A stretch of DNA of 64,000 bases from Zelonia costaricensis (Eukaryota > Euglenozoa > Kinetoplastea > Trypanosomatida > Trypanosomatidae): positions 1 through 64,000 of the forward strand of contig JASAOO010003455.1 in assembly GCA_030849075.1 (NCBI GenBank), read 5' to 3'. Positions 52,629 to 63,341 of the stretch are shown one piece after another. Position 1 is the stretch's first letter; each line of letters starts with the position of its first letter. The notes under the pieces were generated by a model. It worked only from the letters and a program-made list of their open reading frames with translations. It ran no database searches and was not told the origin of the DNA. Made by a program: the position numbers and the translations under genes.

Positions 52629-54919
52629 GCGGCGCTGCTGCAGCAGTGGAACGCGGGTCGGGGGAAGGGTGAGCGGGGAGGTGATGCGGGCACGTTTCGT
52701 GCGACCAGCTCGTGAAACGCTCGCTGCAGAATGTGTCGCCACCGGATTCTCCTCGAGAGAGGACATCCATGGGTGCGTTGACACAGGGCAGCTCACTTCC
52801 TTCGCCCCACGCAGTCTCCCCCCACCACCACCACCACCCTTCCCTCCGCTCCTCGCTTGCCCAAGGGACACAGCTCGATTCGGCTTTGCCACTACTTCTT
52901 TTTTTTTCTGTTTTCCACCTTTCATCTCTGAGCGCTCACTACCCTTCTCTCTCTCCCTGGCCCTGCCGCTCGCCCGTTAACGAAAACGCAATCCCTCCTC
53001 CCCGTGCCTTCCCCCTCCGTCTCTCTCCCTTTCTTGGCTTCCCACCACCACCTCTTCTGTCCCGTTTCGACCACAGACTCTGCACTCCCGACCCCCGCCC
53101 TCTCCTGCCCTCCCGAGACTTCTCATTGAAGCGTGTGAGTCTCTGCGTACGTGTGTGTGTGTGTGTGTCTGTGTGTGTCTATTCCTGCTTCGGCTCGCTC
53201 ACTTGCTTTCCCGCTTTTCTTCTTTTCCTCTGACACCGTCGCAGTGCTGTTTGCTGTACCTTCGCGCCTCTGTTTGTTCGAGACTCGTCACGCACGCGTA
53301 CACTTCCTCGTGTTTGCGTGTGTGCAAGTTCCCCCCCCCTACCCTCCCCTTCTGTGTGTATGCGTGCGCGGCGAGCGTTGCCGTGTCTTCGCCTGCACCG
53401 CTTCGTTGTCGATCTCCTCCAGCTAGCAAGGAGAGCGGAGGGAGACGGCTTACTCGACCCACAACCTCCGTCCCCCGTCTTGTTTGAAGTTTGTTTGCGT
53501 GTGTGAGACGAAGCGCGTGGCGCCCATGAGCCCCGTCGACCACACCTTCAAAACGCAGATTCTATATACGACCTTTCCCGCTTTTCTTTTACTACTACCT
53601 GGATCAAAAGAGGCCGGCAACATCAAGCGCACTTGAGGGAATAAAAAAACAGTAGCAAACTCTGAATCGAAAACGAAACAAGACACAGTAGGCGGCACGT
53701 GTGTAGCAGCCGTGGTGGGAGCAGTAGCGCAGCACCACCCTAGCGTTGCACTATGCAGGCGGGTTCGTCGATCTTCACACTCACCGCGCACTAGCGCTCC
53801 ACCCCTTCCCCTCCAGCCCTTCTACGGGCTCTCCATGTGCGCTATGTGTGTTACGTCTGTGTGTGTATCCTCGATGGACTGCCTGTGAGTGTGACGCTGA
53901 TCTCACAAGTTTCTCTTGTCTTCTCTTCTTGACTTCTCTTTGTCTTTTTCTCCTCCCTCCTTCCCCCCCCCCCCCCCTGCGCCTCTCCACGCCCCGCTGT
54001 CGCTGTTTTCGCACACCGCGTGGCGGTTCCTGCCGCGTCTCGCTCTTCTTTCAACGGCATCTCCTCCTCCTCGTTCTCTCTGTGTCAGTCGCTATAGCGT
54101 GTGCACGTTGCTGTTGGGCAGGCGTGTGGGCTCGCGGGCACCCACAAGCACAGCAACTCCTTCATCGTGTGAGGGACTTCGAGGCGGTGATGTGCTCCGT
54201 GCGGTCATGAGAATACATGTGGTCAGGCAGAAGTGACACAAGTCAGGAAAAAAGAGTGTGCGCGTGGGCCGCGTTGAGTGGAGGTGAAGAAGCGGCATTG
54301 GGGGGGGAGGCACGGCTGGTGACCTCGCCGCGCTTGCGTCTCCTCCGACTGCGCCCTCGACGCACTGCAGACGGTGGCTGGAGAAGGTCGAGTCACGTGG
54401 AGCTGCGGCCATTCCGGGCTGCCGCTCTGAGTATCGATTGGGAGAGTTCCTCGGGGCAGCACAGCAGCTCGCAAGCTCCCTTTGTCGACACGACACTGCA
54501 TGCCACTGGAATATGCGGTCTACGATTGAACTATCCTCAATGGCTCTCACTTCCACACAAACTCCCTTCCCCTTTTCACCGATGCTCCTCAATGCGCGTC
54601 GAGATAGGTGAACCGCGAAGTATCCACGTACATCAACACAAACACACTCTCACACACATCAGTGCATCTCGCAGAGTCCCCCTCCCCCCCCCTCTTCTCT
54701 TCTAGCCAAACGTCGTTCAAGCTTTCGCTCCTGTGCCTTGCAGCTCTGACAAGTATCCGCGAGACCGCAGTGCACCCGCACCACCACCCCACCACCACAT
54801 CCCCCTACACCCTTTCTTTCTGAGCGCGTGTGTTGGCACTGCCTTCCTGATCCCGCGCAACACCTCTACCTCAGGAGAAGAGAAGGAAAGAAAAGGCCGG
54901 AGCGCCCCCGTCGGAGGCG
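52629..54919. other. Non-coding spacer, 2.3 kb
   Basis: TG repeat at 53150-53180, C/T tracts and C-runs (53330-53338, 53965-53978), and long purine-poor stretches. No gene seen; open frames up to 173 codons are low complexity. Candidate acceptors for the UBX gene occur at its right end. Confidence 0.65.
54711..54743 (+). promoter_or_regulatory. Candidate trans-splice acceptor of the UBX gene
   Basis: GTCGTTCAAGCTTTCGCTCC then TGTGCCTTGCAG, AG at 54742-54743; a nearer one is AG at 54873-54874 (CACCTCTACCTCAG). Neither leader contains an ATG, so 54920 is the start in both cases. Confidence 0.5.
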
Positions 54920-57370
54920 ATGCTCCACAAGTTCGACAAGATCGACGCGGCCATGGCGGCCTGCGTCGCACTCGAGTACCCGCTTATCGTCGCCGTGCAC
55001 GACAAGCTGCCCAGCGCGGTCAACAACGCCGAGGAGGCGGCGCGTGGGACGGCGGCAGGGGGGCGTGCAGCCTTCTCCTTCCTCCCCGCCTCGTACAGCA
55101 GCGGCTCCGGCGTCGCGCGGACGAACAGCAGCTTCTTCACCGACGCCTCCGACTCGTGCGAGGTGTCGGTGTGTTCGCCGTCGGACGCGGCCGCCAACGC
55201 CGCCCTCGGCCCTCTGATGCGACCGGCGAACCTGCCGGCGGCGGCGGACGCCAGTGCCATGGCGCAGGCGGTTGCCGACGGCGAGGAGCTCGCGCTTGTG
55301 CCTGACTTCCCCCTTGGCCGCGTCCAGGGTGGGGCGGCGCAGCGGGAGGCGCTGCTCGTCACGCTGCTGGAGAGCCGCCTCGGCTCCGCAACGCTGCTGC
55401 ACGTCATCGAGGCTGGCACGCCCGACTACGCTGCCTTCAGCAGCGCCGTGCCCGTCGCCGCCCCGCCCGGCAGCAGCAGCGACCCCGCCGCCCCTGTGCT
55501 GCCACGCCTGCACCTCTTCTTCCCACCGAGTGCGGCCATGGCCCCGATTGCGATGAGTGGGTCGCTGCTGACCCCCGTGAACGTGTACAATTGCGTGCAG
55601 ATGGGGCTGCTCAAGCGCAAGGCGCGCGGCGGCAGCGGTGGCAGCAACGGTGCGAGTACCGCCGACGAGCTGCGCACCTTCTTCACCACCACCGTGGCAG
55701 CCATGAACCGCTCGTACGCGCTGTCGCGGCTGTCGGCGGCGGCCCCGGCGGCGGCGGTTAGTGCGCCGACCACGCAGCAGCAGCAGCAGCACCGCGATGC
55801 CAGTGCCGGCTCCATCACCGCAGCCCCCGCGGCGCGGGCAAAGGGAGTCACGCAGTCTGACGTGCTCGCCGCGGCGCACCTCATCACCGTGACCGGGCTG
55901 CCCATGTCCTTCTCCAGCACCGCCGCCGCGCCCTCAGCGGGCACGCCAGCGGCGCACAAGACACTACTGACGGCGCCAAGCATGACGCTGCAAACTGTGT
56001 GGCGGACCGTGGAGAAGCACCTCGAGTGGGCGCAGCGGGAGATGCAGCAGGCGCAGGCAAACTCCGTGTGGAACGGCGTGGTGCCACCCAAGCCGGGCAC
56101 GAAGTTCACCCTGTCCATCGACGCCGCACCGCCCGTGTCGGCCGCGAGCTACGAGGCAGCGGCCAAGGTGCGCTTGCAGGACTACCCACGCAATACCGCC
56201 GTGAAGGTGCACTTCGAAGCCGCAGCGCCGGCACCGGCCTCCGCAGCACCGTCACCGAGCTCGGTCGCGGCTGCTCCTCCACCACCGGCGGCAGCAGCGG
56301 CGTCGAGCGCGGAGTCTGCCGAGTACGTGTGTGAGGGAGACGTGTGCCGGCGGCGCACGCCTGCCGACGCCCCCGCGCCGCCGTCAGCCAGCGCGCCCGT
56401 TGCTGCTGCAGCCGCTGCTGCACCAGCCCACCCCGCAACTCCGGCCCCCTGCGTGGCGGCGGCGGTGGCGGCGGCCTCGGTGAAGCTGCGCTGCTCGCTG
56501 CCGAACGGCAAGACGCTCGACGTCACGGACCTCGACCCGGCCGTGGCGACGCTGCGGGCCGACGTCCGTCCCGCCGTGGCCGGCGCCCTCGGCCACGACG
56601 CGTTTGTGTTCGTCTGTGCCTACCCGCCGAAGCGCTACAGCGTAGAGACAGACGAGCCGCAGCCGCTGAAGGACGTCGGGCTCGGCCGCTCTGGTGCGCT
56701 GCGCGTCGTCACACTGGACGGCCCCGGCTCGCCCAACGCGTCTAGCGGCGGCGCGGTGTCGCAGCAGCAGCAGCGTGGACCCGCTCGCCAGATGCTTTCC
56801 ACTGCGGCCTCCTCCCTCATGTCCATGTTCGCCGGCGGCCGCGGGCAGCAGAGCGGTGGGGCACCCCCGCCCGCCGCGGTGTCGGCCTCGTCTTCGCAGC
56901 AACCGCCGCCGCGACCCACGTACAACTCCATGGCGGAGATGCTGGCTGCCAACGAGGACGCGGAGCGGCAGACGGCGGTGGAGCGGCTGCAGCAGGAACA
57001 GCAACGCGGCCAGGCGAAGAAGTCGAACCGCTACTTCGGCGGCGACTCCACGGAGTTCGTCGCCGAGGACGGCGAGGGCGGTGCGGGTGGGAAGGAGTCG
57101 AAGGAGGAGAAGATGCGGAAGCAGCTCGCCGCTCTGCAGGAGATGACGCCGGAGCAGCAGAACGCGTTTCTGCAGAATCACCTGCGGCAGATGATTCAGC
57201 GCCAACGTCAGCAGGCCGGGGAGGCGGAGGAGGGGAACGGCGAGGGCGAGGGCGAGTCTGGCGATGAGGGGGAGGGCGGCAGTGGCGGGGCGTCGGGTGG
57301 TCACCGCGCGTTCCAAGGCCAGGGCCGGCGCCTGGCGGGGGACGCGCCTGCGGAGAAGAAGAACCAGTGA
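54920..57370 (+). CDS. UBX-domain protein, putative p97/VCP cofactor
   Basis: UBX domains bind the N-domain of the AAA ATPase p97/VCP (Cdc48), linking it to ubiquitinated clients. In this 816-residue protein the UBX domain lies at about 522-600: KLRCSLPNGKTLDVTDLDP, then FVFVCAYPPKRYSVETDEPQ and LKDVGLGRSGALRVVTL. The canonical FPR loop is replaced by YPPKRY, so p97 affinity may differ. The N-terminal part (about 1-240; LHKFDKIDAAMAACVALEYP) has a thioredoxin-like alternation resembling the UBXN4/UAS region. The middle (about 340-510) is Ala/Pro-rich and mostly disordered, and the end (about 610-816) is Gln/Glu/Gly-rich with a helical stretch (MTPEQQNAFLQNHLRQMIQR). I see no membrane span, so an ER-anchored role like mammalian UBXN4 is not supported. 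Confidence 0.8.
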   Translation: MLHKFDKIDAAMAACVALEYPLIVAVHDKLPSAVNNAEEAARGTAAGGRAAFSFLPASYSSGSGVARTNSSFFTDASDSCEVSVCSPSDAAANAALGPLMRPANLPAAADASAMAQAVADGEELALVPDFPLGRVQGGAAQREALLVTLLESRLGSATLLHVIEAGTPDYAAFSSAVPVAAPPGSSSDPAAPVLPRLHLFFPPSAAMAPIAMSGSLLTPVNVYNCVQMGLLKRKARGGSGGSNGASTADELRTFFTTTVAAMNRSYALSRLSAAAPAAAVSAPTTQQQQQHRDASAGSITAAPAARAKGVTQSDVLAAAHLITVTGLPMSFSSTAAAPSAGTPAAHKTLLTAPSMTLQTVWRTVEKHLEWAQREMQQAQANSVWNGVVPPKPGTKFTLSIDAAPPVSAASYEAAAKVRLQDYPRNTAVKVHFEAAAPAPASAAPSPSSVAAAPPPPAAAAASSAESAEYVCEGDVCRRRTPADAPAPPSASAPVAAAAAAAPAHPATPAPCVAAAVAAASVKLRCSLPNGKTLDVTDLDPAVATLRADVRPAVAGALGHDAFVFVCAYPPKRYSVETDEPQPLKDVGLGRSGALRVVTLDGPGSPNASSGGAVSQQQQRGPARQMLSTAASSLMSMFAGGRGQQSGGAPPPAAVSASSSQQPPPRPTYNSMAEMLAANEDAERQTAVERLQQEQQRGQAKKSNRYFGGDSTEFVAEDGEGGAGGKESKEEKMRKQLAALQEMTPEQQNAFLQNHLRQMIQRQRQQAGEAEEGNGEGEGESGDEGEGGSGGASGGHRAFQGQGRRLAGDAPAEKKNQ

Positions 57371-58410
57371 CGACCGCCGCGAAGAGCCTGCACTCCTTCT
57401 CTCTGTTGCTCTCCGTGCGTGACGGAGCCGCCCTTTGGCTTGCCTGGGTGCTGTAGCGGTGTGGCGGTGGGCTGCGCGTGTGCGTTCTCGCTGCGTGATT
57501 GTGTGCCCGTGATGCATAGCTGGGAAGTCCAAGCTACCTGTTGCTCTCTCTCTCTCTTGGCGCTTTGCAAATGCACGTTGCCCGCGGGCAACCGCACACC
57601 GGCACACATGCCCCCAGATGAGGTCTTAGGCTTGTCCTTTGAATGACCGCGTGTCGTGTGTGCTTGTGCCTTTTTTTCGTATTCAATTCCTATTGGCGTC
57701 AGTCTACTCCCCCATGTGTGTATCGGCGTGTGTATTGAAGAGTTGCCGCTGCAGCCCCCCCCCCCCTTCTCTGTGTTCCCCCGTCATCTCTTCGTGTCGC
57801 TTTCCAGGCTACACGTTCGCCGTGCACTTCATGGGCCCGTATTACGCTCAACCTCTCCAGACTGATGTGAGTCTGTGTGCGCACCCAACCGCAGCACAGC
57901 GAGAACGAGATTCAGAAGCGAGCGGCGCACGACGGTGGACGTGTCGTCTGACCCCCCAAAACGAGACGTCGGCAACCTCCTCACCACGTCCTCTCTTCTC
58001 GTTGGGACTTGGCATAGAGGCTGGACGTGTGGTGCGCGAAGCGTGACAGGTGGTGAAGAAGGTCGTTCAGGCTTTGCCTCCTGCTTCCGCACTCCCGCAT
58101 CACCGCCCATCCACAAGGGTGGCAACAGTCCCGCTCCCTCCCCTCTCCCGCTCTCGCCTCCGGTGCAGGTGAAGCCGGTGGTGTTCTCGCCGTGTGACGG
58201 CGAGCGCACGGCCGCAGTGTGCGCCTTCGCCACAACCCCCTCTCCTCCCCTCCCCTCCCCACCCTTCCCATCATTGTCTGATCTCTGTATTTCTCCTCAT
58301 TTCCTCCGTTGCCCGTTGCGCGCTTGTCAGTTCCCGGTCGTGATTGGCAGGGCACCGCCACCCGTTCTCGCGTGCCTCCGCGGCTGCCGCATCCTCTGCT
58401 CCTTTCCTGT

Positions 58411-58486
58411 TTTTTTTTGTTGTTGTGTCTTTTGTTCTTTACGTGGTTTTCCGTGGGCGCTCTCTCGCGGTGCTGGAGTGCAACAG
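58411..58486 (+). promoter_or_regulatory. Candidate trans-splice acceptor of CK1.1
   Basis: A T-rich tract (TGTTTTTTTTTGTTGTTGTG and TTTTGTTC) is followed by a mixed stretch and CAACAG, AG at 58485-58486. The leader from here to 58654 contains the CA repeat and no ATG. Confidence 0.5.
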
Positions 58487-58609
58487 GTGCAGATCTGTGT
58501 TCCCCCTTTTGCCACACTACCCCCCTCCCACTCCTTCATCACTGCTGTCATCCACCTCCTTGCTCCCTTTCGGAGCCGCTGCCCTCCTGCCCACTCTCCT
58601 CCCCCTCCT

Positions 58610-58633
58610 CACACACACACACACACACACACA
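58610..58633. repeat. (CA)n microsatellite before CK1.1
   Basis: About 12 CA units ending 20 bases before the start codon of CK1.1. Confidence 0.9.
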
Positions 58634-58653
58634 TACGGTTCCCGTAGTTTACA

Positions 58654-59655
58654 ATGGCGGGCGGCAAAGGCAAGGCATCCCACGCGCTGGAGAACTGCGT
58701 GGTGCAGGGCGGGCGCTTCCGCGTTGGTCGCCGGATCGGCGGCGGCTCCTTCGGCGAGATCTTTCTCGGCGTGGACACGCAGACGGGGGAGACAGTGGCC
58801 ATCAAGGTGGAGCGGGCCAAGACGTCGCACCCCCAGCTGCTGGCCGAGTCGCGGCACTACAGCCTCGTGAGCCAGGGCCGGGCAGCGGTGTACATGCCCA
58901 ACATCTACGGCTTCTCGTCCGAGGGCGACTTCAACGTGATGGCGATGGAGCTGATGGGCCTCTCCCTCGAGGACCTGCACGAGCAGTGCGGCAACCGCTT
59001 CTCCCTCAAGACAACGCTGATGCTGGCCGATCAGATGATTCGCTTGATTGAGCTGGTGCACTGCCGCAGCCTGCTGCACCGCGACATCAAGCCCGACAAT
59101 TTCATTATGGGGCGTGGAAAGAAGGCGCACCACGTGCACATCATCGACTTTGGGCTGGCGAAAAAGTACCGCGACGCACGCTCGCACGTGCACATCCCGT
59201 ACAAGGACGGTAAGAGCCTCACGGGCACGGCCCGCTACTGCAGCGTCAACACCCACCTCGGGGTCGAGCAGAGCCGCCGCGACGACGTGGAGGGGATTGC
59301 GTACCTGCTGATCTACTTCCTGCAAGGCACGCTGCCGTGGCAGGGGCTGAAGGCAGCCAACAAGGACCAGAAGTACGGCCTCATCGCGCAGGTGAAGATG
59401 TGCACGCCGGTTGAAATCCTATGTAGAGGGATGCCGGTGGAGTTCGCGTCTTTCGTCAACTACGCCCGTGCCCTGCGCTTCGAGGACCGCCCCGACTACG
59501 GCTACATTCGGGCCATGTTCCGCCGTCTCTTCGAGCGGGAGGGGTACCAGGAGGACTACGTGTACGACTGGACGGTGCGCAGCATGCAGGAAGCGCTCGT
59601 GACGCGTCAGCGCAAGCGCGGAGAGACAGCCAAGTCCAGCAAGAAGTCGAAGTAG
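58654..59655 (+). CDS. CK1.1: Casein kinase 1 isoform 1 (CK1.1)
   Basis: A 333-residue serine/threonine kinase of the CK1 family. Visible are the Gly-rich loop IGGGSFG (28-34), the ATP-binding Lys51 (VAIKVE), the catalytic HRDIKPDNF (Asp144), DFG (Asp165), and the CK1-specific block [20 protein letters not shown] (191-210) that replaces the usual APE motif. The family SIN motif reads SVN here. The C-terminal tail after the kinase domain is short and basic (SSKKSK) and lacks the Pro/Gly-rich tail of the next gene, which may affect location. All catalytic residues are present. Order with the next gene matches the known Leishmania CK1.1-CK1.2 pair. The CA repeat in the leader ends shortly before the ATG. 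Confidence 0.95.
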   Translation: MAGGKGKASHALENCVVQGGRFRVGRRIGGGSFGEIFLGVDTQTGETVAIKVERAKTSHPQLLAESRHYSLVSQGRAAVYMPNIYGFSSEGDFNVMAMELMGLSLEDLHEQCGNRFSLKTTLMLADQMIRLIELVHCRSLLHRDIKPDNFIMGRGKKAHHVHIIDFGLAKKYRDARSHVHIPYKDGKSLTGTARYCSVNTHLGVEQSRRDDVEGIAYLLIYFLQGTLPWQGLKAANKDQKYGLIAQVKMCTPVEILCRGMPVEFASFVNYARALRFEDRPDYGYIRAMFRRLFEREGYQEDYVYDWTVRSMQEALVTRQRKRGETAKSSKKSK

Positions 59656-60935
59656 TCGCGGAAAGGCCGTCTTGGATGCGTGTCGCATGGGGACATTTTT
59701 TTTTTTAATGCTGCTCCCTTGCCCGCACGCCTGCTGCTGGTCGAGCTGTCGACCGAAGGCGATCGCGTCCCTGCCGTGGATGGCAGTACGCAGTAGTGGC
59801 GGTGGTGTTAGCGGTCATTGGCTAAAACCTTCGTACTGTACAGTGAGGCTGTGCGCTGCTGAAGCGCACCTTTTGCGCCTCCTTCTCTTCCTCGTTGATC
59901 CTCGTCTCTGTTTTCTTCCCTTCTCTTCATCTTACGAAGACGTTCAAAGCTGCTGTGGGGCGCAGCGTAGTGGGGTCGTGGGGGTGGGGGCGGCGCTGCT
60001 GCGTCTCAGAGTTTGGGGGTTACCGCCGCGCCTGTGGGCATCTGAGCATCGTAGGTGCACGCATTTGTGCTTTCATCTCTTTTGATTGCTTGGCTCACGG
60101 ACCCCCCCCCCTCCCCCACGCCTCTCGCATATGAGCGTGTCTTGCCACACGTGTCTGACACGCGCCCTCTCGCGGACGTCACCCCACGGCCGTCGCTGGT
60201 GAGTTGCGTCAAGTCGCGCTCTAGAACTCTCCCGGTGGATAAGACGATCAAATACGCGACGCAAACCAACATCACATGATAGATCGGCGACTCCTGTTTG
60301 AGTGCATGGGCACAAAACGGGAGAGAGAGCCCCCTCACCACCTCTTGCGGTCGTGCGGTGCGCCAGTCGCCGTCCAGATGACGTCAGCCATCGCTTTTGC
60401 TGGCACGCAACCGAAGCTGCCGCGTGTTATCCATCCCATTCTCTACCTCACCCGCCTCCCTCACTCCGTTCATCACGCTGCTTCCCTGTCGTCTCTGTTG
60501 CGCGTGCAACACACGTTGTCCACCACCGCACACAACAGTAGTTGTCTCTTATAGCAGCTTCCACCCCACCCCACCCCCGCCACCCTTGCAGAAGAAAGAA
60601 GGAAAAGAGGAAAGCTCCAGGCTCTGCTGTGTGCGCTCCCTTTGCCCTCTGTTTCCTTCCCGTTTTCAAACCCCAGTTTTTTGTTGTTGTTGTTGTTGTT
60701 TCTGTGTGCCGGTTGCTTTGCCATCGTAAGTCGCACACAGCTCAGTGAATAGTGCAGCTGCTCCTTGGCGTTGACACCCCTCCCCCTCCTCTCCTGCCGG
60801 CTCTATCTCTATCTCCGGTCCTCTCTGTGTGTACGCTCCTCGTACCGTCCTGTAGACCCTTCGCCCCACTCCTGCCCCCTCGCACATACACACTTCGCCC
60901 CCCCCCCTTACCCCACCCGGGTCTCCGCATCAAAC
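59656..60935. other. Spacer between the two casein kinases
   Basis: A T-run at 59697-59706 just after the CK1.1 stop, a C-run near 60103-60112, a TTG repeat at 60681-60701 and a pyrimidine-rich leader. No gene seen. Confidence 0.7.
60820..60855 (+). promoter_or_regulatory. Putative trans-splice acceptor of CK1.2
   Basis: CCTCTCTGTGTGTACGCTCC and TCGTACCGTCCTGTAG, AG at 60854-60855, 80 bases before the ATG at 60936. No ATG between. The open frame that continues upstream to 60765 is therefore leader, not protein. Confidence 0.5.
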
Positions 60936-62006
60936 ATGAACGTCGAGCTCCGCGTCGGCAACCGCTACCGGATCGGTCAGAAGATCGGTTCCGGCTCCTT
61001 CGGTGAGATCTTCCGCGGGACCAACATCCAGACCGGCGACCCGGTTGCCATCAAGCTGGAGCAGGTGAAAACGCGCCACCCGCAGCTCACTTATGAGTCG
61101 CGCTTCTACCGCATCCTCGGCAGCGGCGGCGGTGCCGTGGGTATCCCGATGATGTTCTACCACGGCGTGGAGGGCGAGTTCAACGTGATGGTGATTGAGC
61201 TGCTGGGCCCCTCGCTCGAGGATCTCTTTTCCTTCTGCGGCCGCCGTCTGTCTCTTAAGACGACGCTGATGCTGGCTGATCAGATGATAAGCCGCATTGA
61301 GTTCGTGCATAGCAAGAGCGTGCTGCACCGCGACATCAAGCCGGACAACTTCCTCATGGGCACGGGCAAGAAGGGCCACCACGTGTACATCATCGACTTT
61401 GGGCTGGCGAAGAAGTACCGCGACCCCCGCACGCACGCGCACATTCCGTACAAGGAGGGCAAGAGCCTCACCGGCACGGCCCGCTACTGTAGCATCAACA
61501 CGCACATGGGCGTTGAGCAGGGCCGTCGCGATGACATGGAGGGCATCGGCTACATCCTCATGTACTTCCTGCGCGGCTCGCTGCCGTGGCAGGGGCTGAA
61601 GGCCCACACGAAGCAGGAGAAGTACAACCGCATCTCCGAGCGCAAGCAGACGACGCCGGTGGAGCTGCTGTGCAAGGGCTTCCCGAGCGAGTTCGCCGCG
61701 TACATGAACTACGTCCGCGCCCTCCGCTTCGAGGACAAGCCCGACTACTCGTACCTAAAGCGCATGTTCCGTGACCTCTTCGTGCGCGAGGGCTACCACG
61801 TCGATTACGTCTTTGACTGGACCCTCAAGCGCATCCACGAGAGCCTGCAGGAGCAGCAGTCCTTTCCGGGTGGCAACCCGAACGCGGCCAGCGGTGCGGC
61901 GGTGGGGAACGGGTCGGCGGTGATGCCGCCGCCGGGCCAGGGCGGCAACGTCGCCACCACCAACCCGGGCAACACCCAGGAGCCTGGCGCACCGGAGCAG
62001 CAGTGA
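60936..62006 (+). CDS. CK1.2: Casein kinase 1 isoform 2 (CK1.2)
   Basis: A 356-residue CK1 kinase close to metazoan CK1 delta/epsilon. Visible are the Gly-rich loop IGSGSFG (18-24), Lys40 (VAIKLE), HRDIKPDNF (Asp133), DFG (Asp154), the CK1 block [20 protein letters not shown] and the kinesin-homology-like stretch [20 protein letters not shown]. The tail (about 300-356) is Gly/Pro/Gln-rich and ends [10 protein letters not shown], matching the isoform reported in Leishmania as essential in the parasite and released to the host in exosomes; that function is literature knowledge, not seen here. Catalytic residues are all intact and GC3 is very high. It forms a tandem pair with CK1.1 but the two are well diverged. 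Confidence 0.95.
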   Translation: MNVELRVGNRYRIGQKIGSGSFGEIFRGTNIQTGDPVAIKLEQVKTRHPQLTYESRFYRILGSGGGAVGIPMMFYHGVEGEFNVMVIELLGPSLEDLFSFCGRRLSLKTTLMLADQMISRIEFVHSKSVLHRDIKPDNFLMGTGKKGHHVYIIDFGLAKKYRDPRTHAHIPYKEGKSLTGTARYCSINTHMGVEQGRRDDMEGIGYILMYFLRGSLPWQGLKAHTKQEKYNRISERKQTTPVELLCKGFPSEFAAYMNYVRALRFEDKPDYSYLKRMFRDLFVREGYHVDYVFDWTLKRIHESLQEQQSFPGGNPNAASGAAVGNGSAVMPPPGQGGNVATTNPGNTQEPGAPEQQ

Positions 62007-62666
62007 ATCTGTAGAGTCCCCTGACTTCAGCCAGCTTCTTTCGCTTGTCGATGCCTCTCCAGGAAGGGCGAGCGCCTCGGCGTCACGCGTGTGTGAGTGT
62101 GTCTGTGTGCAGCGGTGGCGGCGGTGGAGGCCGAAACCTGGAGGTGACGCTCTGAGCGCCTGTGTGTGGGTGAGCGGGTGTGTCAAGTCGGTGCCTGGCG
62201 CATGCACCACAGCGAAGCGCGACGGCGCAATCACGCTTTGCATCCACACTCCCACAGGCACGTATGCGCGAAAGGAACCAACCGACAGCAGGCACGAGTG
62301 TGAAGGCGGGCGTGTGGTTACCAGGGCGGCACAGAGGAAGTGTGACAGGGCTGCTCTTCCTCTTCTTGTAGTCCGTGCTCTCCCAGCGACCTCTGTTGAC
62401 GCTGGCTGGCGCTTCCGATCGTCGCCCCCTTATCCCCTCTCGTGTGCGCTTGATGTCTCTGCAAGTGCGTGCCCCCTTTGCTTCCCTCCTCGCTCTATTG
62501 GCGCGTCCGGTGCCGCTCAGGGTAACCTCCGTGCTTGAAGTGCGTGCTTGTGCGTGTCTGGCGTTGTGGGTGCGTGCGTGAGCGCCCTGGCGCGTGTGCG
62601 TTCCCCTGCGCTCGAGCAAGGGGCGCGTGTACGTGCGCTTGACGCCCCGTGTCTTCCCATCTCATC

Positions 62667-62693
62667 GTGTGTGTGTGTGTGTGTGTGTGTGTG
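62667..62693. repeat. (GT)13 microsatellite
   Basis: Uninterrupted GT run about 660 bases after the CK1.2 stop. Confidence 0.9.
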
Positions 62694-63318
62694 GTGCCGT
62701 GTCGCCTCCTCACACCCCGTCTCCCGCTGCGCTCTCGAGCCCCCCCCCCTCCCCCCACACACACACCTCTCTCTCTTCTGTTTTCCCGCTTCATGTTCTC
62801 TAGCCCTCTCCCCTCTCCCCCTCCCTCGTACGCCGGTCCGCGTTCATTCGCCTCGCTGTTCGCATGTGTGTTGCTTTCTTTTTTGTTTTGTTTTGTCCGT
62901 GTGCTTGCCGTCTGCCTCGATCCCGTGTGCGTTCTTTAGACACCCCTGTTTGTGTGTCCGTGACTGTCTGTCTGTCTGTGTGTGTGTGCATGTGTTTGTG
63001 CTGGTGGTCGTGAAGGCGTGTGCATGGGTGGGTGGGTCGCGCGCCTGCAGCTGCGCACACTCTCACTCCACCAGCTCTTTCCCTCTTCCACATCTGTTGC
63101 GCCTCGCCGACCGATCGGCGAGGACAGGCGCTGATGCTGCGATGTCGGATCTACGCACGAGCGCACACAAGCGCGCAGGCAGAGAGTCCGACATACCTTC
63201 TTCCTTCCCCCACCCCCACCCCTTTCCCCCCAGCGGGCCCTCTCAAGAGAGAGAGGCTCCTCGGTGGGTTCATCCTCTCTCACTTGGGCGAGCTTTGCAG
63301 TCCGCCTTTGCGCGTATT

Positions 63319-63341
63319 TGTGTGTGTGTGTGTGTGTGTGT
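63319..63341. repeat. (TG)n microsatellite
   Basis: About 11 TG units near the right end of the window. Confidence 0.9.

Larger units (their letters stand above)
57371..58653. other. Non-coding spacer with CA repeat
   Basis: C-runs at 57757-57766, T-runs near 57671 and 58410-58419, a CA repeat at 58610-58633 and the acceptor for CK1.1. No gene seen; the long open frames (up to 331 codons) are low complexity or shadow frames. Confidence 0.7.
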
